Source of the DNA: Bacteroidetes bacterium UBA5697
GTDB lineage: Bacteria > Bacteroidota > Bacteroidia > B-17B0 > Aurantibacillaceae
Length of the DNA stretch: 45,658 nt
NCBI GenBank assembly: GCA_002420145.1
Contig: DIHL01000074.1
Coordinates: forward strand, 1 to 45,658
Direction: 5' to 3'
Position 1 is the first letter of the stretch, and each line of letters begins with the position of its first letter. The notes under the pieces were generated by a model. It worked only from the letters and a program-made list of their open reading frames with translations, was not told where the DNA came from and did not search any database. The translations under genes and the position numbers were made by a program. Of this stretch, positions 1 to 7,551 are shown piece after piece.

Positions 1-72
1 GTCATTCTGAACTTGTTTCAGAATCTTTTCTTGTAAATTGAAATTGAGATGCTGAAATAAATTCAGAATGAC
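1..72. repeat. Inverted pair of a dispersed Bacteroidota-type palindrome
   Basis: Bases 1-25 (beginning GTCATTCTGAA) and 48-72 (ending TTCAGAATGAC) are near-perfect inverted copies separated by about 22 bases, so the stretch can form one long hairpin. The left arm starts at the window edge and may extend beyond it. I recall units of the GTCATTCTGA kind as common in intergenic DNA of this phylum. It lies just downstream of the gene at 79-462 and may help end its transcript. Confidence 0.6.
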
Positions 73-78
73 TAAAGA

Positions 79-462
79 TTACATCCACTTAGCGGCAAAT
101 GTTTTAAACTCAGCTCTTAATTCATTAAAGTTTTTTTCAAAAGCATCAATAGCTACTTTTTCACCTGCATGAGATGGCATTTCTCTGTGATCAACAGCTA
201 CTGGATTTTTATTCACTTCTTTCTCTAAAGAACTCTCGTCAACTTTAATAGTGTGCGCTAATTCATCGATATTGTTTTTTTGAACAACCAATTGATTTTG
301 AAAATGTTCAACTTGAGCTAAAACATCAGATTGGTTGTTTTTTGAAGCTAACTCTCCTAAACGTCCTTTCATTAAAGTGATTTCATCCGCATAAAATTTT
401 AATTTACTCATCCATTCTGTATGATCAGCGTGTTGAGTGTAAAGTTTTTCTCCTGTTTTCAT
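79..462 (-). CDS. Uncharacterised 127-residue alpha-helical protein
   Basis: I do not recognise this protein. It is hydrophilic, has no signal peptide, membrane segment or cysteine, and is rich in E, K, N and Q with heptad-like spacing at about residues 20-75, suggesting a coiled coil. It ends in a short amphipathic stretch (FKTFAAKWM). The ATG at 462 is the only in-frame ATG near the start. It is divergent from the homogentisate dioxygenase gene, with a 153-base gap between them. A possible -7 element (TGCGTTTG, reverse strand, last base at 508) lies upstream. Its function is unknown. Confidence 0.7.
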   Translation of the reverse strand: MKTGEKLYTQHADHTEWMSKLKFYADEITLMKGRLGELASKNNQSDVLAQVEHFQNQLVVQKNNIDELAHTIKVDESSLEKEVNKNPVAVDHREMPSHAGEKVAIDAFEKNFNELRAEFKTFAAKWM

Positions 463-527
463 GTTTTTTTATTTAGTTTATGATTAATTTCTATTCTAAA
501 GGTAGGTCAAACGCATATTGTTAAACT

Positions 528-539
528 TGATATTAATCA
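528..539. promoter_or_regulatory. Candidate Crp/Fnr-type palindrome TGATATTAATCA
   Basis: This is a perfect palindrome of the TGAY-N4-RTCA type in the divergent gap between the 127-residue gene and hmgA. It has the same core as the boxes at 7470, 10206, 10228 and 12889. Unlike those, its centre (533.5) is not 36.5 bases from a -7-like element. The nearest rightward candidate ends in G at 593 (59.5 bases away) and the nearest leftward one at 508 (25.5 bases away). It could act from a class I position on hmgA or repress the leftward gene. Its role is inferred only. Confidence 0.35.
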
Positions 540-615
540 TGTTTTAAAACTGAGTTATATCATTCCTTTTTTCTGACATTTTTTCATCCTTTGTTACAAC
601 TAAAACGTCATTACT

Positions 616-1788
616 ATGTCTATATATCAAAAACAAGGGCAAGTCCCACATAAACGTCATATTGTGTTTCGTAAACCCAATGGTGAATTATATCACGAAG
701 AATTATTTGGTACTGAAGGTTTTTCTAGCACGTCTTCTTTAGTTTATCATTTAAATCCTCCAACAATGGTTAAGGAAATTGGCAAAGCACATTATGCTAG
801 ACCTGAAGTTGGAATTGATGAAAACTTAAAAGCTTTAAGTTTTATGGGTTACGATGTTGAACCAGAAGATGATTATTTGGAAAGTCGTAAAGTATTCTTT
901 TTTAATGATGATATGCAAATTGGAATGGCATGTCCTTCGAAAAATATGGATGATTATTTTTTCAAGAATGCAGATTCTGATGAAATGTTATTTATTCATA
1001 AAGGAAGCGGACGTTGCAAAACGATGTACGGTACTGTTGATTTTGAATATGGCGATTATGTCATTATTCCAAGAGGAGTAGTGTATAAATTAGAATTTGA
1101 TACTAAAGAAAATAAAATTTTATTTGTAGAATCTCATAGTCCTATTCGCACACCAAAACGTTACCGTAATGAATTTGGCCAATTATTAGAGCATTCTCCT
1201 TTCTGTGAACGTGATTTTAAATTGCCATATAATTTTGAAACTCATGATGAAAAAGGCGATTTCAAAATCATGATTAAAAAAAGAGGAATGATTTATCCAT
1301 ATACATACGAAACTCATCCTTTTGATTTAGTGGGTTGGGATGGATATGTTTACCCTTATGCATTCTCCATTTTTAATTTCGAACCTATTACAGGGCGTAT
1401 TCACATGCCTCCTCCAATTCATCAACAATTTGAAGGACGTAATTTCGTCATCTGTTCTTTTGTGCCTCGTTTATACGATTATCATCCAGATGCAATTCCT
1501 GCGCCTTATCATCATAGTAATATTGATGCCGAAGAAATTTTATATTATGTAGATGGTGATTTTATGAGCCGCAATAACATTAAAGCTGGTCAGTTTACAT
1601 TACATCCAGCTGGCGTTCCTCATGGGCCACACCCAGGTGCAATTGAGCGCAGCATCGGTAAAAAAGAAACGAAGGAGTTAGCAGTAATGATTGATCCATT
1701 TAATCCTTTAAAAATTACAACTGAGGCTCTTAAATACGAAGTGAAAGATTACTATAAATCGTGGATGAGCAAACCTCAATTAGTTTAG
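616..1788 (+). CDS. hmgA: Homogentisate 1,2-dioxygenase
   Basis: This enzyme opens the ring of homogentisate to maleylacetoacetate using O2 and a non-haem Fe(II), in cytosolic tyrosine/phenylalanine catabolism. The cupin-type C-terminal region carries the expected iron-ligand context: HHSN at about residues 299-302 followed by DAEE (Glu near 306), then GVPHGPHPG with a His near 336. At 390 residues it is shorter than the roughly 430-445 residues of the human and Pseudomonas enzymes, mainly at the N-terminus, which I believe is usual for the Bacteroidota form. It is followed after 68 bases by hppD, which makes its substrate, so the two genes form a consecutive-step pair. The ATG at 616 is the natural start. 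Confidence 0.93.
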   Translation: MSIYQKQGQVPHKRHIVFRKPNGELYHEELFGTEGFSSTSSLVYHLNPPTMVKEIGKAHYARPEVGIDENLKALSFMGYDVEPEDDYLESRKVFFFNDDMQIGMACPSKNMDDYFFKNADSDEMLFIHKGSGRCKTMYGTVDFEYGDYVIIPRGVVYKLEFDTKENKILFVESHSPIRTPKRYRNEFGQLLEHSPFCERDFKLPYNFETHDEKGDFKIMIKKRGMIYPYTYETHPFDLVGWDGYVYPYAFSIFNFEPITGRIHMPPPIHQQFEGRNFVICSFVPRLYDYHPDAIPAPYHHSNIDAEEILYYVDGDFMSRNNIKAGQFTLHPAGVPHGPHPGAIERSIGKKETKELAVMIDPFNPLKITTEALKYEVKDYYKSWMSKPQLV

Positions 1789-1794
1789 TATAAA

Positions 1795-1820
1795 TGTCAG
1801 TTCGAGCGAAGTCGAGAACT
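1795..1820 (+). repeat. Dispersed palindromic repeat (TGTCAGTTCGAGCG family), copy 1
   Basis: A 26-base unit in the hmgA-hppD gap whose core GTTCGAGCGAAGTCGAGAAC is an imperfect palindrome. The same unit recurs at 3029-3054, 3075-3101 (inverted), 28924-28950 (inverted), 42749-42774 (inverted) and, as a variant, inside a gene at 31039-31068. It behaves like a REP-type element. Confidence 0.75.
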
Positions 1821-1856
1821 AAATAAAATAAATATCAATCTAAAAAAATAAATATC

Positions 1857-3014
1857 ATGTCAGTAGCAGATTTAACTAAAGTAAAAAACTACGATTATAG
1901 TGGAGAAAAAGTATTTGAAAAAGCTCAAGACTTTTTGCCAATTAACGGAACCGATTATGTTGAGCTATATGTTGGTAATGCTAAACAAGCGGCTCATTAT
2001 TACAAAACAGCATTTGGTTTTCAGGAATTAGCCTATGCTGGATTAGAGACAGGTTCTCGCGATAGAGTATCTTATGTATTAGTTCAAGATAAAATTCGTT
2101 TGGTGTTAACATCTCCTTTTGATCCAAATAGCGAAATTTCTCACCATATCCGAAATCACGGCGATGGAGTAAAAGTAATTGCATTATGGGTAGATGATGC
2201 TCGCAAAGCATACGAAGAAACAACTAAGCGTGGTGCTAAATCTTATTTAGAACCAACAGTTATCAAAGACGAAAACGGAGAAATTGTAAAAGCTGGTATT
2301 CATACTTATGGAGAAACCATCCACATGTTTGTGGAGCGTAAAAATTACAAAGGTATTTTTATGCCTGGTTACGAAAAATTAGATACTGAATACAAACCAA
2401 CTCCAACTGGTTTAAAATATATCGATCATATGGTTGGTAATGTGGAGTTAGGAGCCATGAATAAATGGGCTAGCTTTTATGCCGATGTAATGGGCTTTGC
2501 AAACTTAGTAACGTTTGATGATAAAGATATTTCTACAGAATATACGGCTTTAATGAGTAAGGTAATGACTAATGGAAATGGTCGAATTAAATTCCCTATT
2601 AACGAACCAGCTCACGGTAAAAAGAAATCTCAAGTAGAAGAATATTTAGATTTTTATCATGGTCCAGGTTGCCAACATATTGCTGTTGCTACAGATAATA
2701 TCGTATTTACCATTTCAGAAATGCGTAAACGTGGCGTTGAATTTTTATATGTACCAGGAACTTATTATGATACAGTAAAAGATCGTGTAGGAATTATTGA
2801 AGAAGATATGGAAGAGTTAAAGAAATGGGGTATCATGGTAGATAGAGATGAAGATGGATACTTATTACAAATCTTTACAAAACCAGTAGAAGACAGACCA
2901 ACTTTATTTTTTGAAATTATTCAACGTAAAGGAGCGAAGTCTTTCGGAAAAGGAAACTTCCAAGCTTTATTCGAATCAATTGAAGCTGAACAAGCAAGAA
3001 GAGGGACTTTATAG
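1857..3014 (+). CDS. hppD: 4-hydroxyphenylpyruvate dioxygenase
   Basis: It converts 4-hydroxyphenylpyruvate and O2 to homogentisate and CO2 with a non-haem Fe(II), the step before HmgA. Two vicinal-oxygen-chelate domains are visible. The C-terminal one carries the iron-binding triad: His191 (YIDHMVGNV), His274 (GCQHIAVATDN) and Glu353 (FFEIIQRKG). The conserved C-terminal GKGNFQALFESIE follows. The length (385 residues) is normal for the family. It lies between hmgA and the 3-hydroxyanthranilate dioxygenase gene on the same strand, with palindromic repeats in both flanking gaps. The ATG at 1857 gives a full N-terminus. Confidence 0.95.
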   Translation: MSVADLTKVKNYDYSGEKVFEKAQDFLPINGTDYVELYVGNAKQAAHYYKTAFGFQELAYAGLETGSRDRVSYVLVQDKIRLVLTSPFDPNSEISHHIRNHGDGVKVIALWVDDARKAYEETTKRGAKSYLEPTVIKDENGEIVKAGIHTYGETIHMFVERKNYKGIFMPGYEKLDTEYKPTPTGLKYIDHMVGNVELGAMNKWASFYADVMGFANLVTFDDKDISTEYTALMSKVMTNGNGRIKFPINEPAHGKKKSQVEEYLDFYHGPGCQHIAVATDNIVFTISEMRKRGVEFLYVPGTYYDTVKDRVGIIEEDMEELKKWGIMVDRDEDGYLLQIFTKPVEDRPTLFFEIIQRKGAKSFGKGNFQALFESIEAEQARRGTL

Positions 3015-3028
3015 GTTTTATTATTTTT

Positions 3029-3101
3029 TGTCACATCGAGCGTAGTCGAGATGCGCTAATTGAATTTCCTTCATTAGTTCTCGACTACGCTCGAACTGAC
3101 A
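3029..3101. repeat. Tail-to-tail pair of dispersed palindromic repeats
   Basis: Two copies of the family face each other: TGTCACATCGAGCGTAGTCG onward (3029-3054) and the inverted copy ending CGCTCGAACTGACA (3075-3101), 20 bases apart. The transcript of the hppD-haao gap could fold into a long hairpin with smaller hairpins inside each arm. Such paired REP-like units can stabilise upstream mRNA or attenuate read-through; which applies here cannot be told from the sequence. Confidence 0.7.
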
Positions 3102-3131
3102 TTTTAAGAAGTTGTATTTAAATATTATTTT

Positions 3132-3668
3132 ATGAGCATAATACCTCCTTTTAATTTTAAGAAATGGATTGATGAAAATCGTCATTTATTAAAGCCACCA
3201 GTGGGAAATCAAGTGGTTTACAAGGATACTGAATTTATTGTGATGGTTGTTGGCGGACCAAATTCCCGCAAGGAATTTCACTATAACGAAGGCGAAGAAT
3301 TTTTTTATCAAATTGAAGGTGATATGCAATTGCCTATCAGAGAAAATGGAAAAACAAGAGTGATTGATATTAAAGAAGGTGAGATTTTTTTATTACCACC
3401 AAGAGTAGAACATTCTCCTCAGCGTTTTCCTAATACGGTTGGTTTAGTCATTGAGCGTCAAAGAACTCCTCAGGAGTTAGATGCTTGTACATGGTATTGC
3501 GAAAACTGTGATACAGAATTGTATCGTGCAAAATTCCATTTAGGTGATATTGTTGAGCAATTGCCAAAATTGATGCAGTCGTATTACGATAGTTTGGAGT
3601 TACGTACTTGCAAAAAATGTGGTCATGTTATGGAACCACCAAAATTAAAAGAAGCATTAGTTAAATAA
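3132..3668 (+). CDS. nbaC: 3-hydroxyanthranilate 3,4-dioxygenase
   Basis: It cleaves 3-hydroxyanthranilate with O2 to 2-amino-3-carboxymuconate semialdehyde, the precursor of quinolinate, in the kynurenine pathway. It is a small single cupin of 178 residues. The catalytic iron ligands fit His50, Glu56 (FHYNEGEE) and His94 (PPRVEHSPQ). The bacterial-type rubredoxin-like second iron site is present at the C-terminus as Cys123/Cys126 and Cys160/Cys163. It starts the tightly spaced run haao-kmo-tdo-trhP-fdx with gaps of 17, 15, 13 and -1 bases, so these genes are probably co-transcribed. The symbol nbaC follows bacterial usage; HAAO is the eukaryotic name. Confidence 0.94.
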   Translation: MSIIPPFNFKKWIDENRHLLKPPVGNQVVYKDTEFIVMVVGGPNSRKEFHYNEGEEFFYQIEGDMQLPIRENGKTRVIDIKEGEIFLLPPRVEHSPQRFPNTVGLVIERQRTPQELDACTWYCENCDTELYRAKFHLGDIVEQLPKLMQSYYDSLELRTCKKCGHVMEPPKLKEALVK

Positions 3669-3685
3669 TATTTAAGAAAATAGAA

Positions 3686-5041
3686 ATGAAACAAGCAACA
3701 ATAGTAGGTGCAGGATTAGTAGGTTCTTTATGGGCGGTTTATTTAGCGAAAGAAGGCTATAAAGTAAATGTTTATGAACGCCGTCCAGATATGCGTAAAG
3801 CAAATATGTCGGCAGGAAAGTCAATTAACTTAGCAACGTCTTACCGTGGTTGGAAAGCTTTGGATGCTGTTGGTATTGGTGATGAGATTAGAAAAATTGC
3901 TATTCCAATGTACGGGCGTACCATGCATCCGTTAAAAGGAGATACGAATTACCAACCTTACGGTATTAACGACCAAGCGATTTACTCTGTTTCTCGTGGA
4001 GAAATCAATGCAAAGTTAATGGATTTATCAGAACAAAATCCTAACGTCAAAATTTTCTTTAATGAAGAATGTATTAATGTTGATTTAGAAAAAGGAACTA
4101 GCTATTTTAAAAACACGCAGACAGGGATTTTATCCGAAGTAACAGCTGATGTGGTATTTGCAACGGATGGCGCATTTTCTGCTGTGCGTTATAATGCGAT
4201 GCAAAAGTTAGATCGCTTTAACTACAGTCAAAATTATATCGAAGATGGTTACAGAGAAATTTTATTACCAGCTAATGCTGATGGTAGTTATAAATTAGAA
4301 AAGAACACCTTACATATTTGGCCTCGCGGTCGTTTTATGTTAATTGCGTTGCCTAATTTTGATGGTTCGTTTACCTGCACTTTGTTTATGCCATTTGATG
4401 GACATGAACATTGTTTTAATAAATTAACGTCTAAAGATAAAGTGGAAAATTTCTTTAAAGAAGTATTTCCTGATTTCTTTAACATGATGCCAAATGTGGC
4501 AGATGCTTGGGGTGATCACCCGTTATCGTCGCTAGCAATTATTCGTTGTTATCCTTGGTATCATGGTAAAGTGATGTTAATGGGGGATGCGGCTCATGCA
4601 ACTGTTCCTTTTTTCGGACAAGGCATGAATTGTGGTTTTGAAGATTGCACCGTGATGTGGAACTTGATGAAAAAACACAATGAAGACTGGAAGAAAATTG
4701 GCGAAGAATATCAAGTGTTACGTAAACCAAATGGTGATGCGGTTCAAGATTTATCAGTTAATAATTATTTAGTGATGAGAAATAAAGTGGCAGATTCTGA
4801 TTTCTTATTATTGCAAAAAATAGAAAGAAGATTTAGTGAGTTATATCCTGATAAATATTTTCCTTTATATACGATGGTTTCTTTTACAGATATTGAATAT
4901 AAAACTGCCTTAGAAAAAGGAAATGCTCAGGAAAATATTATAAAAGAATTAATTAAAAAATATGATTTTAATCATACTACCCCAATAGCGACTATTGATG
5001 ATGTTATACATCAACATATGACTAAAAATGTATTAATTTAG
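3686..5041 (+). CDS. kmo: Kynurenine 3-monooxygenase
   Basis: This FAD enzyme hydroxylates L-kynurenine to 3-hydroxykynurenine with NADPH and O2. The N-terminal dinucleotide fold has GAGLVGS at residues 8-14, and the second FAD motif GDAAHATVPFFGQGMN begins near residue 300. The family's SAGKSINLA segment is also visible. At 451 residues it is full length. The last part lacks the strongly hydrophobic membrane anchor of the eukaryotic enzyme, so it is probably soluble or peripheral. It sits between haao and tdo. The kynureninase that would link it to HAAO is not in the window. Confidence 0.94.
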   Translation: MKQATIVGAGLVGSLWAVYLAKEGYKVNVYERRPDMRKANMSAGKSINLATSYRGWKALDAVGIGDEIRKIAIPMYGRTMHPLKGDTNYQPYGINDQAIYSVSRGEINAKLMDLSEQNPNVKIFFNEECINVDLEKGTSYFKNTQTGILSEVTADVVFATDGAFSAVRYNAMQKLDRFNYSQNYIEDGYREILLPANADGSYKLEKNTLHIWPRGRFMLIALPNFDGSFTCTLFMPFDGHEHCFNKLTSKDKVENFFKEVFPDFFNMMPNVADAWGDHPLSSLAIIRCYPWYHGKVMLMGDAAHATVPFFGQGMNCGFEDCTVMWNLMKKHNEDWKKIGEEYQVLRKPNGDAVQDLSVNNYLVMRNKVADSDFLLLQKIERRFSELYPDKYFPLYTMVSFTDIEYKTALEKGNAQENIIKELIKKYDFNHTTPIATIDDVIHQHMTKNVLI

Positions 5042-5056
5042 CAAAAAATAAAAACC

Positions 5057-5971
5057 ATGACTGACGCACAAAAAGAAATTGTTTCTCGCATTGAAGATAA
5101 ATATAAAGCTATTGATCAAAATCCAGATGTTCATTTAGAAGGATTAGTATGGGCAAATCCAATTACTTATTGGGATTATATTTTACCCGATGCTTTATTA
5201 GGACTTCAAATTCAACGTACAACTCAACCAGATGAGATGGTATTTATCATGTATCATCAAATTAATGAGTTATTATTTAAAATGATTCTATGGGAAATTA
5301 ATCAAGTAAGTAATAGTACTGAAGTATCAGCTCCTTTCTTTACTGAAAAATTAAGACGTATCAGTCGTTATTTTGATATGTTATCTTCTTCGTTTGATAT
5401 TATGGGAGATGGCATGGAGAAAGAACAATACATGAAGTTTAGAAATACATTAACACCAGCAAGTGGTTTCCAAAGTGCACAATATCGTTTAATTGAATTT
5501 GCTTCAACAGAGTTAATTAATTTAATTGATTACCGTTTTAGAGCAACGATTGATAGAAACACACCTTATGAGCATGCGTACGAGCATTTATATTGGCAAG
5601 CAGCAGGTAAAGATCATGCCACTGGTAAAAAAAATACTTTAATTAGAAATTTCGAAAAACGTTATAAGGCAGAATTTTTAATTAAAATGGAAGGATACAA
5701 TACTACCAACTTATGGACAAAATTCAAGCAATTGCCTGAGGCTGTTAAAAATGATGCAGAGTTAATTAAAGCCATGCGTCATTATGATTATACCGTAAAT
5801 GTATCATGGGTAATGGCTCATTATCATGCAGCGGGTAAGTATTTAGGAAATGCAGAAGCAACAGGAGGAAGTGATTGGAGAAAATATATGCATCCAAAAT
5901 ACCAACGTCGTATTTTCTTCCCAGAATTGTGGAGCAAAGAAGAGTTAGAGAATTGGGGAAATAACGTGTAA
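5057..5971 (+). CDS. kynA: Tryptophan 2,3-dioxygenase
   Basis: A haem dioxygenase that turns L-tryptophan and O2 into N-formylkynurenine, the first step of the kynurenine route. It is all-helical. The distal histidine segment YHQINELLFK is at residues 66-75 (His67). The region holding the axial haem ligand, WVMAHYHAAGKYLG, has histidines 255 and 257, and the ATGGS substrate-binding segment follows. Its 304 residues are normal for the family. It follows kmo by 15 bases and precedes trhP by 13, with no terminator-like hairpin between. The formamidase needed for the next step is not nearby. Confidence 0.95.
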   Translation: MTDAQKEIVSRIEDKYKAIDQNPDVHLEGLVWANPITYWDYILPDALLGLQIQRTTQPDEMVFIMYHQINELLFKMILWEINQVSNSTEVSAPFFTEKLRRISRYFDMLSSSFDIMGDGMEKEQYMKFRNTLTPASGFQSAQYRLIEFASTELINLIDYRFRATIDRNTPYEHAYEHLYWQAAGKDHATGKKNTLIRNFEKRYKAEFLIKMEGYNTTNLWTKFKQLPEAVKNDAELIKAMRHYDYTVNVSWVMAHYHAAGKYLGNAEATGGSDWRKYMHPKYQRRIFFPELWSKEELENWGNNV

Positions 5972-5984
5972 GGATAAAATTTTA

Positions 5985-7223
5985 ATGAAACGTTCTATTG
6001 AGTTAATGTCGCCTGCGGGTTCCTACGAAGCTCTAATGGCTGCTATTAAAGCAGGCTGTAATTCGGTTTATTTTGGAGTAGAGCAGTTGAATATGCGTGC
6101 TCGTTCTAGTAATAATTTTACGCTAGAAGATTTAAAACGTATTGCTGAAATTGGCAAAGAAAATAACGTTAAAACCTATTTAACGTTAAATACTATTTTA
6201 TACGATCACGATATTACTTTGATGAAAAGTATTGTCAGTACGGCAAAAGACAGTGGAGTAACTGCTATCATAGCTGCCGACCATGCGGTAATGAACTATG
6301 CTAAAAAAATCGGCATGGAAATCCATATTTCTACCCAAGCAAATGTTTCTAATATTGATACGGTAGAGTTTTACGCCAACTTTGCAGATGTGGTTGTATT
6401 AGCGCGCGAATTGAGTTTAATGCAAGTAGCAGATATTAGTCGTGAAATTAAACGAAGAAATATTACAGGGCCTTCTGGTAAATTAGTGGAATTGGAAATT
6501 TTTGCTCATGGAGCCTTGTGTATGGCTGTATCTGGTAAATGCTATTTGAGTTTACATTCGCATTTTGCATCAGCAAATCGTGGGGCTTGTATTCAAAATT
6601 GTCGTAGAAGTTATGTAGTAACTGATAAAGAAGATGGAATGGAATTTGAAATCGATAATGAATTTATCATGTCGGCAAAAGATTTATGTACCATTGATTT
6701 TTTAGATAAAATATTAGATGCAGGTGTGAGTGTCCTGAAATTAGAAGGCCGTGGTCGTTCTGTGGATTATGTGCACACCGTGACTAAATGTTACAATGAA
6801 GCCATTGATGCGTATTTAGAAGGAACTTATACCAAAGACAAAATTGAAAATTGGAAAACACAATTGGCCACAGTATTTAATCGTGGTTTTTGGGATGGTT
6901 ATTATTTAGGTCGTAAAATGGGTGAGTGGTGTGATGAGAACGGTTCTAAATCTTCAAAGAAAAAAATATACTTAGCAAAAGGCTTAAAATATTTTGAGCA
7001 AGCTAAAGTAGGTGAGTTTCAATGCGAATCACATAGCTTATCAGTTGGTGATGAAATTATGATTACTGGTCCAACTACTGGTTACATTGAAATGAAAATC
7101 GAAGAATTAAGAGTAGATGGAAAACCTACTGATAAAGTAGTGAAGGGAAATATCTTTACCATTATGAGTGATGAAAAAATTCGTCCTTCTGATAAATTAT
7201 ACAAATTAGTTCCAGAGGCTTAA
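5985..7223 (+). CDS. trhP: U32-family tRNA 5-hydroxyuridine synthesis protein (TrhP/YegQ-like)
   Basis: A member of the peptidase U32 family. The YegQ/TrhP branch is known to hydroxylate U34 of certain tRNAs using prephenate rather than O2, and depends on iron-sulphur assembly. The start MSPAGSYEALMAAIKAGCNSVYFG is typical, and the four-cysteine iron-sulphur signature is complete: Cys179, Cys186, Cys202 and Cys206, within HGALC, GKCY and ANRGACIQNC. Its 412 residues are about the length of the short, single-domain form. Its stop overlaps the start of a ferredoxin gene by one base (TAATG), implying coupled translation. The tRNA role is taken from the family; a protease role is unlikely. Confidence 0.85.
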   Translation: MKRSIELMSPAGSYEALMAAIKAGCNSVYFGVEQLNMRARSSNNFTLEDLKRIAEIGKENNVKTYLTLNTILYDHDITLMKSIVSTAKDSGVTAIIAADHAVMNYAKKIGMEIHISTQANVSNIDTVEFYANFADVVVLARELSLMQVADISREIKRRNITGPSGKLVELEIFAHGALCMAVSGKCYLSLHSHFASANRGACIQNCRRSYVVTDKEDGMEFEIDNEFIMSAKDLCTIDFLDKILDAGVSVLKLEGRGRSVDYVHTVTKCYNEAIDAYLEGTYTKDKIENWKTQLATVFNRGFWDGYYLGRKMGEWCDENGSKSSKKKIYLAKGLKYFEQAKVGEFQCESHSLSVGDEIMITGPTTGYIEMKIEELRVDGKPTDKVVKGNIFTIMSDEKIRPSDKLYKLVPEA

Positions 7224-7450
7224 TGATTCGTATTATTCAACAACGTATTAAATGCATTGGTTGTAATGCTTGTGTAGAGGCAGCAGATTATCGTTGGCGT
7301 ATTTCTACAAAAGATGGAAAATGTACCTTAGTGGGTGGTGTTGAAAAACGCGGTTTTTATTCAGTTGTAGTGAATGATCATGAATTAGAAGATAATTTAA
7401 AAGCTGCCAAAAACTGTCCAGTTAATATCATTAAGATTCATGAAATCTGA
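7223..7450 (+). CDS. Small single-cluster [4Fe-4S] ferredoxin
   Basis: A 75-residue protein with one cluster-binding set: Cys11, Cys14 and Cys17 (CIGCNAC) and Cys65 followed by proline (NCPVNII). A further cysteine at 34 lies outside the motif. It has the one-cluster layout of a monocluster electron carrier and lacks the second CxxCxxC of 2[4Fe-4S] types. The ATG at 7223 shares its A with the stop of trhP, so it is very likely translated with it. It may be a dedicated electron donor for, or cluster partner of, the U32 protein; that link is inferred from gene order only. The shared operon with haao, kmo and tdo is also noteworthy. Confidence 0.85.
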   Translation: MIRIIQQRIKCIGCNACVEAADYRWRISTKDGKCTLVGGVEKRGFYSVVVNDHELEDNLKAAKNCPVNIIKIHEI

Positions 7451-7469
7451 TTTTTTTTAGTTCCATGGC

Positions 7470-7512
7470 TGACAATTGTCATGTTTAGTTTAGCCTATCT
7501 TTAGTTCCTTTG
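7470..7512 (+). promoter_or_regulatory. Crp/Fnr-type operator plus -7 element before pdxH
   Basis: TGACAATTGTCA at 7470-7481 is a perfect palindrome. A -7-like element TTCCTTTG (TAnnTTTG consensus, 5 of 6 fixed positions) lies at 7505-7512. The palindrome centre (7475.5) is 36.5 bases from its last G, exactly as at three other promoters in this window. The predicted transcript start is near 7518, giving a leader of about 34 bases before the pdxH ATG. The palindrome type is characteristic of Crp/Fnr-family binding sites, and the placement suggests class II activation. Confidence 0.6.
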
Positions 7513-7551
7513 TGGCGGATTTATATAATGAGTATTTAAATCTTAAAACAA

